DNA of 64,000 nt, taken from positions 5,517,642-5,581,641 of the forward strand of contig OX442422.1 in NCBI GenBank assembly GCA_949361645.1, written 5' to 3'. Source of the DNA: Spongilla lacustris (lineage: Eukaryota; Porifera; Demospongiae; Spongillida; Spongillidae). A model generated the notes under the pieces. That model made no database searches. It saw only the letters and a program-made list of their open reading frames with translations, and was not told the DNA's origin. Shown here piece by piece: positions 9,501 to 19,734 of the stretch; within the stretch, counting starts at the first letter, position 1; every line of letters begins with the position of its first letter. Position numbers and translations under genes: made by a program.

Positions 9501-12500
9501 AACGCGTACCTAGGGGCCGTTCATAAATTACGTCACGCAAAAGGGGGGGGGGGGGGAGGGGGTCTGAACAATTGTGACGGTTTGTGACGGGGGGGGGGGG
9601 GGGGGGGTTTAGGCTGGCGTGATGTCACATTTTGAATTAAAATTCATTGTCGTGGTCTATGATGCACGATGGTATTTAGCGGTTACTAAAATTGATTCAT
9701 GTCGTGGGTAATATTGATCTACGCGTTCGATGATGGCAGGCAGTCCACTTGCATTTGCTTTTTCGGCCGGTCGTGTAAGATCTGCTCTCTCTATTTCGCT
9801 TTAAACGTGATGCTGTAGAAACATATGGTGATTCATAAGCGAGACTAGCCAAATAAGAGCTAGTTGCTGCCTAGTTGGGCATTGCTTGACTACCGGCGCG
9901 TTTGACCAAACCGAGTAATTATTACATTAATTAGAGTCACGCGCATCAAGTTGCTGCCCTATCCCCTGAGGCACAGAGATGAGATAAAGTTGACTGCCTG
10001 AAACAGGCTAGGCAGTCTGGATTGGTAAAAATCACTTTGACCTCGAAGGAGTTATGCCGGGTAGCCCCGCGGCCTAGAATGAAGAAGACCTGCATGCTTG
10101 CGACGATGTATGATATATTATTGACAGTAGTGTGGTCGAATTCAATGGAGTAGCCCGCATGCGAAAACTGTTTCTTTGAGCTTTGCTTGCATTACGCGCG
10201 TATACGGCGCGAAACTGGCCAAATATGCACGCTCGAAGCGATTTATGATTATTCATGAAGACCGGAAGTAGTACTATTATTGCACGCGCGGGCTATTAAA
10301 TAGGTTGCGTAGTAACCGTATATTACAACAGGTGGTAGATTACTGTATGTAAAAAAAAAAAAACATTGTGCACTTCTTATAGAACCACTTCCGTGATTTT
10401 TCACGGGGTAACGCTAGTTTACTAATAATGGTTGTGGTAAAGTCACAAAGCATGCACATGTATAATGCTGACATACATGTACATGAGTGACTTTGTTTGA
10501 AGAGGTCATGGCGGCCATGTTGATGATGACCATGTACTGCATGCACCATGTTGACTGACCCACTCCAGCATGGTCATACTCCATTACACTACGCTGCAAG
10601 GGAAGGTCATACAACTTGTGTGGATCATCTCCTTTCCGCTCCTGGTATTGATGTGAACATTAAGGATAAGGTGAGTTGTACAATCTTCGTCCTCCTATTC
10701 ATAAATCATACATCTTTTTACTTTACTTAGCAAATGTGAGCTCCAATACATGCACCCCGTTGGCTGCATGCCATAAAGAGGGGTCAGGCAGAGCACCCCA
10801 TGAGGCCACATGCCCTAACGGCTAGAGGTGGATAAGGGAGGCAAGAGCCAGCCTCCATGGATATAGCCATTGTTGGGTGAATGGGGGCAGACTGGGCCCC
10901 GCTGTGTTCCGTAGCATTAGGTACTGCCATGCCCTAGGCTGCCTGAACCAATGTGGGGCCAATGGGGTGGTGGCCATTGTACCTTAGAGGCCAGCAGAGG
11001 TTGTTGCCTTAGCTCTGTGACCTCACCTCAGGGTGTTAGCCCCAGGGTTATGGTAGCCATGTGTTGAGCAGCACCAGCCTTCTTTAATGAGATGAGAGCA
11101 GCAGAATACATACATGTATGTGATGCAATAATGAGAGCACACACACACCTACATGTATAAGGTGTCCAAGTCCAGTCAGTCAGGGGTACAATATTACACA
11201 AGGGGTGGGAAGGGGCTGAGATGATGCCAGTAGCTACTGAGGATGTGTGTGTAATGGACCTGCCTATAAGAGGCACCAGGTAGATCTGTGGGGATTGGTA
11301 AGCAATGCAATGGGGACACATGTAGACACTAAGTATAGGCACCTGGTACCTTCCATTAAAACACTTCTTAACACTGCCATACCACATACTGGTTGTATGT
11401 GTGTACTTTGATTAGAGACTTCATGTTTGAAGGGGCCATGTTGATGATCATGTAAACATGTGTACATTGTACCCACCATATCGGCTGAACTATTGTACCC
11501 ACTATGTTGGCTGACCTATTGTACCCACTCCAGAATGGTGATACTTCATTAGACCTTGCTGCAAGGGGAGGTTATACTACATGGGATTGTTTGGAACGTC
11601 TTCTTTCTACTCCTGGTATTGATGTGAACATTAAGAATCGTGTAAGTTTGTGTATTGAATGTTACATGAACATTACAGTTATGATAATAACGTTTGAATC
11701 GCTATATCTTCCGAACGGTAAAGGCTATTGACTTCCTATTTTCATGACTTCATACTACACCATTGCTCCTTGGTATAATACATTTTGGTGTCTCGCACTT
11801 GCTCCGTGCCAGCATTGCAACATTCCAATAAAGCACCTGGTTCAAACCCAACATACAGTACCTTTCAGTAAGAGTAATCAAATCGCTTCAAATTCGGTTT
11901 TTAGGTAGAGAGGTCCTATACCTATCTATTTGTTCTGTTCGTTAATTGTATGCTATCCGTTACGGAGATACAACTTTTTCCCGCTTGATCATTGGCTCGA
12001 ATCGAGCGGGAAAAGTGCACTTGGTTTGTTCAACTGTATCTCCATAACGGATGACATAAAAATTAACGAGCAGAGCAAATCAATTGGTACAATGTATAAG
12101 ACCTCTCTACCTACAATCCGAATTTGAAGCGATTTGATTACTCCTACACAAAGTTATGTTGGGTTTGAATCAGGTGCGGTTTCGAACGTTGCAATGCTGG
12201 CACGGAGCAAGTGCAAGACACCATAATGTATTTTACCATATACATGTAGCAATGGTGAAGTATGAAGTCATGAAAATAGGTAGTAGATGCCTTTACCGTT
12301 TCGACAATATCGCGATTCAAACGTTATTTTATAATGTTATAAAACATAGGACATTTTCGCGGATACTGTCCCATATAATAATAATTATTATTATTATCAT
12401 TATTATTATGAAACAATACAACGGTTACAAGCAAAGTACAAATGAATATATGTATACATGCAAATGCACAAAACTTGAGACACAACAACACAATAAACTA

Positions 12501-15500
12501 CACTATACTAAACAAGAGGCTGCCTAGTAATCATTGCACGGGCATTGTTCTTCTGCAAAGCAATGGCAAGCCTTTGGTATAGCCAGCAAGATATTGATGA
12601 AACTGGCTGATCTGATCTGTTGGCCACCATTCTGGCTAGAGTCTTGAAAATTGTTATTATTATTATTAATATATATATATTATGCTTTAATAGCTGTTGT
12701 AAATGTGCATTGACAAATCAGGTTCAATGGGACATAAAGCAGATATATAATAATACATGTTAGGTATGGTGATGTTGCTGATGCAACCTCTGTCTAAGCC
12801 AGCACTTCCCTCAGTGCTACAATTAAGTTAATTTGTTAATTAAATCAAGATTATAATTTTATAACCATTAAATCAGACGATTGAGCGCTAGCGCTGGATA
12901 CTACATGTACATTGACGTGTCGGTGAAGTTGGATGAATGCCTGCTGCCTGGCACCCTTCAGTGCCCATGGCGCCCCACGTCATAAACCGGCAGGTGGGTT
13001 GGTGCCCCCCCCTGCCACCCCCCCGACCAGGCCGCCACTGATAAGGTGTACAGGTCCAGTCAGTCAGGGGTACAATATAAGGGGCACCAGGTAGAGCAAT
13101 GGGGACACATGTAGACACTAAGTATAGGCACCTGGTACCTTCCATTAAAACACTGCTTAACACTACCGTATCACATACTGGTTGTATGTGTGTACTTTGA
13201 TTAGAGGCTTCATGTTTGAAGGGGCCATGTTGATGACCATGTACTACATGTAGATGTGTACATTGTACCCACCATGTTGACTGAACTACTGTACCCACTT
13301 CAGAATGGAAATACTCTATTACACCTTGCTGCAAAGGGAGGTCATACTGCTTGTGTGAAATATCTCCTTTCCACTCCTGGTATTGATGTGAACATTAAAA
13401 ATAGGGTGAGTTGTATGTAAAGCTGTACAATTTTCCTCCTATTCATACATCTTTTTACTTTACTTAGCAAATGTGAGCCCCAATGCATGCACCCTGTTGG
13501 CTGCATGCCATAAAGAGGGGTCAGGCAGAGCACCCCATGAGGCCACATGCCCTAATGGCTAGAGGTGGATAAGGGAGGCAGGAGCCAGCCTCCATGGATG
13601 TAGCCATTGTTGGGTGAATGGGGGCAGACTGGACCCCGCTGTGTTGCTTAGCATTAGGTACTGCCATGCCCTAGGCTGCCTGAACCAATGTGGGGCCAAT
13701 GGGGTGGTGGCCATTGTACCTTAGAGGCCAGCAGAGGTTGTTGCCTTAGCTCTGTGACCTCACCTCAGGGTGTTAGCCCCAGGGTTATGGTAGCCATGTG
13801 TTGAGCAGCACCAGCCTTCTTTAATGTGATGAGAGCAGCAGAATACATACATGTACATGTACATGTGTATGTGATGCAATAATGAGAGCACACATACCTA
13901 CATGTATAAGGTGTCCAAGTCCAGTCAGTCAGGGGTACAATATTGCACAAGGGGTGGGAGGGGGCTGAGATGATGCCAGTAGCTACTGAGGATGTGTGTG
14001 TAATAGACTTGCCTATAAGGGGCACCAGGTAGATCTGTGGGGATTGGTAAGCAATGCAATAGGGACACATGTAGACACTAAGTATAGGCACCTGGTACCT
14101 TCCATTAAAACACTGCTTAACACTACCATATCACATACTGGTTATATGTGTGTACTCTAATTAGAGGCTTCATGTTTGAAGGGGCCATGTTGATGACCAT
14201 GTACTACATGTACATGTGTACGTTGTACCCACCATGTTGACTGAATTATGTACCCACTCCAGGGTGGTGATACTCCATTACACCTTGCTACAAGGAGAGG
14301 TCAAACTACCTGTGTGGAACATCTCCTTTCCGCTCCTGGTATTGATGTGAACATTACGAATGAGGTGAGTTGTACAATCTTCTTCCTCCTATTCATAAAT
14401 CATACATCGTTTTACTTTACTTAGCAAATGTGAGCCCCAATACATGCACCAGGTTGGCTGCATGCCATAAAGAGGGGTCAGGCAGAGCACCCCATGAGAC
14501 CACATGCCCTAACGGCTAGAGGTGGATAAGGGAGGCAAGAGCCAGCCTCCATGGATGTAGCCATTGTTGGGTGAATGGGGGCAGACTGGACCCCGCTGTG
14601 TTGCGTAGCATTAGGTACTCCATGCCCTAGGCTGCCTGAACCAATGTGGGGCCAATGGGGTGGTGGCCATTGTACCTTAGAGGCCATCAGAGGTTGTTGC
14701 CTTAGCTCTGTGACCTCACCTCAGGGTGTTAGCCCCCAGGGTTATGGTAGCCATGTGTTGAGCAGTACCAGCCTTCTTTAATGAGATGAGACCAGCAGAA
14801 TACATACATGTATGTGATGCAATAATGAGACCTGTCCTAAGGTGTCCAAGTCCAGTCAGTCAGGGGTACAATATTACACAAGGGGTGGGAGGGGGCTGCG
14901 ATGATGCCAGTAGCTGCTGAGGATATGTGTGTAATGGACTTGCCTATAAGGGGCACCAGGTAGATCTGTGGGGATTGGTAAGCAATGCAATGGGGACACA
15001 TGTAGACACTAAGTATAGGCACTTGGTACCTTCCATTAAAACACTGCTTAACACTACCATATCACATACTGGTTATATGTGTGTACTCTATTTAGAGGCT
15101 TCATGTTTGAAGGGGCCATGTTGATGACCATGTACTACATGTAGATGTGTACATTGTACCCACAATATTGCCTGAACTACATGTATTGTACCCATTTGAC
15201 CTATTGTACCCACTCCAGAATGGTGATACTCCATTTGACCTTGCTGCAAAGAGAGGTTATTCTACATGGAAGTGTTTGGAACGTCTTCTTTCTACTCCTG
15301 GTATTCATGTGAACATTAAGGGTGATGTAAGTTTGTGTATTGAATGTTACATGAACATTACAGTTATAATAATAACGTTTGAATCTCTATTGTCCGAATG
15401 GTAAAGGCTATCGACTTCCTATTTTCATGACTTCATACTACACCATTGCTCTATGGTAAAATACATTTTGGTGTCTTGCACTTGGTCTGTGCCAGCATTG

Positions 15501-16625
15501 CAACGTTCGATACCACACCTGGTTCAACTTTCAGTAAGAGTAATCAAATCGCTTCAAATTCGGTTTTTAGGTACACAATGTAGAGGTCCTATACCTATCT
15601 ATTTGTTCTGTTCGTTAATTGTATGCTATCCGTTACGGAGATACAACTTTTTTCCACTTGATCATTGGCTCGAATCGAGCGGGAAAAGTGCACGTGGTTT
15701 GTTCAACTGTATCTCCGTAACGGATGACATAAAAATTAATGAACAGAGCAAATCAATAGGTATAAGACCTCTCTACCTACAAATTTGAAGCGATTTGATC
15801 ACTCCTACAGAAAATTATGTTGGGTTTGAACCAGGTAGGGTATCAAACGTTGCAATGCTGGCACGGAGCAATTGCAAGACACCAAAATGTATTTTCCCAA
15901 GGAGCAATGGTGTAGTATGAAGTCATGAAAATAGAGAATAGATAGCCTTTACCGTTCGGACGATATCGCGATTCAAACGTTACAAAACGATTATTTTATA
16001 ATGTTATAAAACATAGGAAGTTTCCGCAGATACTGTCCCATATAATTATAATCATTATACATGTATTATTATTATTATTATTATACTTTAATAGCTGTTG
16101 TAAATGTGCATTGACAAATCAGGATCAATGGGACATAAAGCAGATATGTAATAGTACATGTTAGGTGTGGTGATGTTGCTGATGCAACCTCTGTCTAAGC
16201 CAGCACTTCCCTCAGTGCCATGCAATAGCTGCAGAAGCAAGCCTAGATAAAGTTTTGTCATGCTTCTCTCCGGGTGGTGGCATTTAATTAATAACTCCCA
16301 ACAACTCCCATGTATGCTGTGCCATGCACATTCTTTCAATATTGGTGAGATAATGATTATACAAAACTCGGGATGGCTCCAATTCATTGCACTTTTTTGT
16401 TTTGACCCCCCTCCCCCAAGAATTAATTTATTTGCTCTATATATTTGTACTACATTGCACATGCTACAGTATGTAATCAAAGCTGCAGAATATGGTCTTG
16501 TTACTTGTCTGGATCAACTCCTTTCTACTTCTGATACCAATGTGGATATTGCATTCCAGAGAATTTTCGCACTTGACATTTCAGAGACAGATCCAGATCT
16601 AAGATCTGGAAGAGACAGATCATGA
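6511..16625 (+). CDS. ankyrin-repeat protein gene, copy 1 (11 exons)
   Basis: Exons: 6511-6547, 6797-6888, 7324-7431, 7990-8097, 9050-9151, 10569-10670, 11534-11641, 13304-13405, 14263-14364, 15219-15326, 16470-16625. Joined, they give about 374 aa with no internal stop. Exon 1 ends in phase 1; all later introns are phase 0, with GTGAGT or GTAAGT donors and CAG acceptors. Each middle exon is exactly one ankyrin repeat (34 or 36 aa; pattern GxTPLHLAA..G.T.CVE.LLS.PGIDVN). The first repeat (exon 2) has an Asp-rich cap-like form and the last exon adds an acidic tail. Ankyrin repeats bind protein partners; no enzymatic domain, signal peptide or membrane segment is seen. Expression and exon usage are unproven, and alternative inclusion would stay in frame. 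Confidence 0.75.
6797..6888 (+). CDS. ankyrin copy 1, exon 2 (first repeat)
   Basis: Acceptor CCTCAG, donor GAG/GTAAGC. Reads EQKLRDVVWRGDIGEV, then ARLIKSGVSVHSTRE, a divergent N-terminal ankyrin repeat. Confidence 0.75.
7324..7431 (+). CDS. ankyrin copy 1, exon 3
   Basis: 36 aa repeat opening GGNTLLHLAAKGGHTACVEY. It has a two-residue ID duplication (GIDIDVNITNR). Donor AGG/GTGAGT. Confidence 0.8.
7990..8097 (+). CDS. ankyrin copy 1, exon 4
   Basis: 36 aa repeat opening DGNTPLHLAARGGHTTCVEY, with the same GIDIDVN insertion as exon 3. This suggests exons 3 and 4 are recent duplicates of each other. Confidence 0.8.
8420..8685. repeat. variant intron segment ending in a hAT-like terminus
   Basis: Replaces the usual intron segment. 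It contains GACGATTGAGCGCTAGCGC and ends ACCAGG(T/C)CGCCACTG, a CAGTGGCG-type terminus on the minus strand. Related copies are at 12826-13035 and 44230-44507. The opposite terminus is unclear. Confidence 0.5.
9050..9151 (+). CDS. ankyrin copy 1, exon 5
   Basis: 34 aa repeat opening YGDTPLHLAAIRGHTTCVER; donor CGT/GTAAGT. It is followed by the truncated foldback relic and the Helitron. Confidence 0.8.
9205..9308 (+). repeat. half-copy of the foldback MITE family (relic)
   Basis: Contains CTTGTTCCCTTCCTT..ACACCA.CATTGCC, which corresponds to the right half of the foldback elements at 32342-32610 and 34010-34268. The same relic follows the equivalent exons in copy 3 (42563-42665 and 45063-45165). 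Confidence 0.65.
9393..10417 (+). mobile_element. non-autonomous Helitron-like element, 1,025 bp
   Basis: Begins TCTAATACTATAATTTCC and ends with the hairpin CCGTGATTTTTCACGG, seven bases, then CTAG, the Helitron 3' signature. It sits between host A and T with no duplication. Two paralogous introns in copy 3 (42711-42725 and 45211-45227) show the uninterrupted site GCCTCAAATTTACTAATAAT. It has no Rep/helicase frame. Inside are a (CGTCCGTA)n stretch at 9409-9445 and two G runs near 9547 and 9591. Confidence 0.85.
10569..10670 (+). CDS. ankyrin copy 1, exon 6
   Basis: 34 aa repeat opening HGHTPLHYAAREGHTTCVDH, with His and Tyr at positions where the other repeat types have Asp and Leu. Donor AAG/GTGAGT. 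Confidence 0.8.
11534..11641 (+). CDS. ankyrin copy 1, exon 7
   Basis: 36 aa repeat opening NGDTSLDLAARGGYTTWDCL. A Trp-containing two-residue insertion marks this exon type, which elsewhere (15219, 27172, 47242) is always the penultimate exon. Its presence mid-gene implies that a gene end was duplicated into the array. Confidence 0.8.
11690..12325. repeat. ~636 bp palindrome (foldback) in intron 7
   Basis: The left half from AACGTTTGAATCGC to a centre near TTGATCATTGGCTCGAATCG is the reverse complement of the right half, ending GATTCAAACGTT. The stem would be ~310 bp with scattered mismatches. Paralogues are at 15374-15982, 27327-27952 and 47397-47994, always downstream of the Trp-type ankyrin exon. 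Confidence 0.9.
12400..12648 (-). mobile_element. non-LTR retroelement 3' fragment between (ATT)n tracts
   Basis: On the minus strand it encodes a short C-terminus (WLYQRLAIALQKNNARA.. type) and a 3' UTR that runs into (AAT)n. It is ~95% like 61885-62135. Flanked by (ATT)n at 12366-12410 and 12648-12668. The paralogous intron at 16040-16090 has an uninterrupted (ATT)n tract followed by the same CTTTAATAGCTGTTG, so this is a filled site. Confidence 0.75.
12826..13035. repeat. variant intron segment, second copy
   Basis: Same segment as 8420-8685, starting at TTAATTTGTTAATTAAATC. It joins directly to the duplicated pre-terminal intron sequence, marking the breakpoint of an internal duplication. 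Confidence 0.5.
13304..13405 (+). CDS. ankyrin copy 1, exon 8
   Basis: 34 aa repeat opening NGNTLLHLAAKGGHTACVKY; donor AGG/GTGAGT. Confidence 0.8.
14263..14364 (+). CDS. ankyrin copy 1, exon 9
   Basis: 34 aa repeat opening GGDTPLHLATRRGQTTCVEH. It has one clear counterpart at 46301-46402 in copy 3, so this position is orthologous between the copies. Confidence 0.8.
15219..15326 (+). CDS. ankyrin copy 1, exon 10
   Basis: 36 aa Trp-type repeat opening NGDTPFDLAAKRGYSTWKCL; donor GAT/GTAAGT. It is followed by the second palindrome. Confidence 0.8.
15374..15982. repeat. ~609 bp palindrome in intron 10
   Basis: Second copy of the foldback unit described at 11690-12325, with the same centre and ends. 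Downstream the shared sequence continues to an uninterrupted (ATT)n tract at 16064-16085. Confidence 0.9.
16064..16085 (+). repeat. (ATT)n tract, empty site of the non-LTR family
   Basis: Located between CCCATATAATTATAATCATTA and CTTTAATAGCTGTTG. In the three paralogous introns (12.4, 28.0-28.8 and 48.1-49.4 kb) this tract is occupied by retroelement fragments. Confidence 0.8.
16470..16625 (+). CDS. ankyrin copy 1, exon 11 (terminal)
   Basis: Opens YVIKAAEYGLVTCLDQ and ends with an acidic tail ISETDPDLRSGRDRS and a stop. Compared with 29182 and 49866, the GATSL segment after the first Tyr is deleted. A small change in the repeated GATCCAGAAGATCTG stretch gives a different C-terminus. Confidence 0.7.
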   Translation, partial: YVIKAAEYGLVTCLDQLLSTSDTNVDIAFQRIFALDISETDPDLRSGRDRS

Positions 16626-17778
16626 TGGTTCATATTTCCTGATGATCTAGAAGAGACAGATCCTGAAGATGACTAGCTATTGTTAACACTTTTAAACTGA
16701 CTGTATGCTTGCCTGATAGAATGGTTTATTACATACCTGTATGTATTATTTTTAGTGTTATTATCATTATTCAATGATTATACATACACGTAAGTACCCT
16801 AATACATGTACTAGTCATTGTGTGGAATATCTGCTTTATCAATGTTAACATAACGAATAAGGTGATTTCGTCCCTATATATTTAGCGGATGTATGACTTC
16901 AATCAAAATCAAATGCTACAGGACAGGACAGACACCAGCTGCATGGGCACCAGTCCATGTACATCAGCTGGGCATATCAGCTGAGTACCAGTACTTGATT
17001 TATACCTCAGTCTGACATTTTTAGGATACGTATTTTGAGCACAAAAAAATTCCAAAAGCTTAAAAGCTGAAATTCATAAGGCGAATGACATGTAATCCAT
17101 CCTATATACTTGCAGCAAATATATAGTGGCACAGCCCGATTCAACTTGAGATCAGGTTGGGATTCAGTGTCATCTGTAAGCATTAATTAACAAGCAGCAG
17201 ATACTTTTAGCTTGATCAGTGATGCATGATATACATGTACATGATTCGAGCCAGTAACTAGGAAATAAGTTTCACTATTTTTTTTCATTACAACCATATA
17301 TCATGCATATAAGCTTATTGTTATTATTTGTATAATGCGTTCTGCACGGAGATGTACAGGCATTAATATCCTAAATACAAAATTCGGGATCAGAACTTTC
17401 CTGACTTTTTGGCATGAAGTTCACAAGGGACATGAGGCCTGGCAATTAAGCCAGTTGGTTGGGCAATGATTGTTTTTTACTCCTACAAGTATTGAAAATT
17501 GGGTATGAGCATGATATTATTGTTGGATGCATGATCCATTGATTGCTGGATGGACAGTGGGGATCATTCTACTTTCAAATTGCAAAGCAAGCTAGCTGCT
17601 CTTAACTGAAAAATCACAGTACAGCAAGGTGGCATACTGTCATTATTGTGGTTACCACTTTATTAATGCGATCTTTCATTGCAACAGTTCCCTGTTTTTT
17701 GATGAAGATGTTCTTCATTGCCCATCCCCCCCCCCCCCCCCCCTAGCTTGAAGAATGTGCAGACCTTGCATGTACTGA
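16626..17778 (+). other. 3' flank of ankyrin copy 1, segmentally duplicated
   Basis: No gene is seen here. The sequence is shared with 29371-30240 and 50043-51184, including GACAGGACAGACACCAGC and a C run near 17728. It probably contains the 3' UTR, but no clear AATAAA lies close to the stop. Confidence 0.7.
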
Positions 17779-17956
17779 TATCCAGCTGATGTGCCCAGCT
17801 GATGTGCCCAGCGAATGTACTGGTGCCGAGCTAATGTACTGGTGCCCAGCTAATGTACTGGTGCCCAGCTGATGTACTGGTGCCCAGCTGATGTACTGGT
17901 GCCCAGCTAATGTACTGGTGCCCAGCTAATGTACTGGTGCCCAGCTAATATACTGG
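17779..17956 (+). repeat. minisatellite, 19 bp unit TGGTGCCCAGCTAATGTAC
   Basis: About nine units with A/G variation (CTAATG or CTGATG), plus short truncated units at the start. The paralogous array at 51187-51364 has a different arrangement. Confidence 0.9.
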
Positions 17957-18689
17957 CCGGCATGGTGCCCATGCAGCTAGTGTCTGTCCCGCCCTGCAGC
18001 ATTTGACCTGGAAGTCATTCATCCGAGCCTCATTTTGGACAGACCATCTTGGAACACTACTCGGCATCGTATTTGGTGTGTTTCTGTTCTTTACTACAGA
18101 CCTGTATTCCTTACGTGGAGTGGTTGATGTGTATGCTGGGTGGGGGAATGAAGCTAAAGCCACTTTCCTAAAAGTAAGCAAAAGGTTTGCACCTCAGTTG
18201 GGAATGAGTGTTTGCTGGGAACCATTTTGATGAGGCAGGAAAGAACTTGACTAGTAGTGTCTAGTACTTATTTCTTGTTTGCTGTCTATGAAGGTACACT
18301 TTATGATGATTATTATTATTAAGACCTCTGTACCAAGATCGGAAGCACTGTCCAGCATATATACATGAATGATGCTGGTCAGAGCCAATGCAAAGACCCT
18401 GCTAAGCAGCTAAGAGTTTACCTAGGCATAAACTAGGACTTTAGTTAGTTAAAATATTACTACTATATACCACTTGAAATTCAGAACATATAGGCACCAT
18501 TTGCATCCTTTGAAACGGTTCTTATCTAGAGTTCTTTACAAATCAAGAAAGAAGGGGAAAAAATGGCGCTATTCCGTCTGAGGACGAGGAAAAACAGGAT
18601 CCCTTTTGTTGTCTTGAACTACACGGGTTTGTAACATCAAACAAACATGTAACGGGTCTATTTCGACTTCTTGTTTAATACTGACAACT
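17957..18689 (+). other. duplicated flank, then unassigned sequence
   Basis: 17957-18230 has an open frame (TWKSFIRASFWTDHLGTLLG..) that is broken by frameshifts in the paralogue at 51400-51600, so coding is doubtful. 18240-18689 holds nothing I can assign. Confidence 0.5.
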
Positions 18690-18902
18690 ACCTAAATCCC
18701 ACAGGACTAAGGGATAACCCAACAGGACTAAGGGATAACCCCATAGGACTAAGGGATAACCCCATAGGACTAAGGGATAACCCCATAGGACTAAGTGATA
18801 ACCCCACAGGACTAAGGGATAACCCCATAGGACTAAGGGATAACCCCATAGGACTAAGGGATAACCCCACAGGACTAAGGGATAACCCCATAGGACTAAG
18901 GT
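18690..18902 (+). repeat. minisatellite, 21 bp unit ATAGGACTAAGGGATAACCCC
   Basis: Ten units, alternating CCCATAGG and CCCACAGG. Because the unit is 21 bp, a seven-residue repeat stays open on both strands; there is no sign of a real gene. Confidence 0.92.
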
Positions 18903-19515
18903 TTTGACATGACAGGGTTTGTTTTATATCAGAAAGCTCTAAGAGAAAAAATCCGTGTGATTTTTCAGGAGTGTGACAGTTTTCAAGAAGCTACATAGCC
19001 AATTCTGAAAGTAAAAGGATCCCAATTCCGGCTTGATCCGGAAAGTAAGGATAGCGTAAAGGCCTAATACAATCAAAATCAAGAACTCCAAACAAGCTCA
19101 ATATCAGACATGTACATGTTGCAAGATGCACACACGCTCCTCCTTTCACATGACATGTGATCAACAGAAGCCCCACACCCAACCATGTGCTGGCTGATTG
19201 GTTGTTCATTGGTTAGTTATATTTTTGTAAACTGCGATATAAGCTGTACATCTCCATCTTGGTACATGTATCCAAAATGGTAACCTTGTATTAGGTTAAT
19301 ACATGTAGCAAGAGCGATTCATACCACAGTTATTTCGATTGGCGCCCTAGTATTTAATGCATGAGGGAGGGAGGGAGGTGGTGCAAATCAATGTGAATGA
19401 ATGAAATGTGTCCCTAACATCAATTTAAACACAATATATAATAAAATGTACATTTTGGTCATGAATGTGCATTTGACATATATCATGTACACACATATAT
19501 TTCCAAGATGTCCCT
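18903..19515. other. unassigned region
   Basis: No coding exon is recognised. The segment GGAGTGTGACAGT(T/A)TTCAAGAAGC at 18968 recurs at 22319 and may be a fragment of the same repeat or exon. Confidence 0.4.
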
Positions 19516-19734
19516 TCAGCGTCGAGGCTCTGCTTGACGACTGCCAAAATATGCTACAGTCAGACCACCTGCTGCCAAGCCAATACCAGCTCCAATCATT
19601 GCACCAGCAATAGTACCCACTCCAGGTACGATGCTCCCTACTCCCGCTCCAATTAGAGCGCCTGCACCAATGCCAGGTCCTCCACCAGCTGCTGCTCCTG
19701 CCATCGTTGCTTGGCCTTGGTTGTTATTGCTCAT
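19516..19734 (-). CDS. small glycine-zipper protein, 72 aa
   Basis: ATG in good context (AAACCATGAG). The short polar start MSNNNQGQ is followed by a Gly/Ala-rich hydrophobic core with GxxxG spacing (GPGIGAGALIGAGVG, then GTIAGAMIGAGIGLAAGG) and a basic tail SRQAEPRR. This matches the look of glycine-zipper domains, which pack as membrane-associated helices. No signal peptide is seen. The function is unknown. The frame is single-exon and uninterrupted, with a composition unlike the surrounding AT-rich DNA. It could instead be the last exon of a longer gene, but the ATG context argues against this. Confidence 0.6.
   Translation of the reverse strand: MSNNNQGQATMAGAAAGGGPGIGAGALIGAGVGSIVPGVGTIAGAMIGAGIGLAAGGLTVAYFGSRQAEPRR

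Larger units (their letters stand above)
7250..15330 (+). repeat. amplified exon+intron module array, copy 1
   Basis: Introns share a module with GCATGCCATAAAGAGGGGTC, GTCCAGTCAGTCAGGGG and GGCTTCATGTTTGAAGGGGC in fixed order before each CAG acceptor. Units are about 0.8-1.2 kb. Long minus-strand open frames in these introns recur only because the introns are copies. Confidence 0.85.

Noticed and set aside
13765..14091. Recurring minus-strand open frames of the type MPILSVYMCPHCIAYQSPQIYL in ankyrin introns (also near 7509, 8508, 11028, 14837, 26649, 41896, 43387, 44353, 46855)
   Set aside because: They are the antisense of the amplified intron module, vary in length with each copy, and lose their frame through indels. 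Their conservation reflects recent duplication, not coding.
18003..18230. 75-codon frame TWKSFIRASFWTDHLG.. as a gene
   Set aside because: The duplicated sequence at 51400-51600 is broken by frameshifts and a stop, so there is no sign of selection for the frame.
18690..18902. Evenly spaced 21 bp repeats as a possible CRISPR array
   Set aside because: Units are contiguous with no unique spacers, and the context is plainly eukaryotic; it is a minisatellite.
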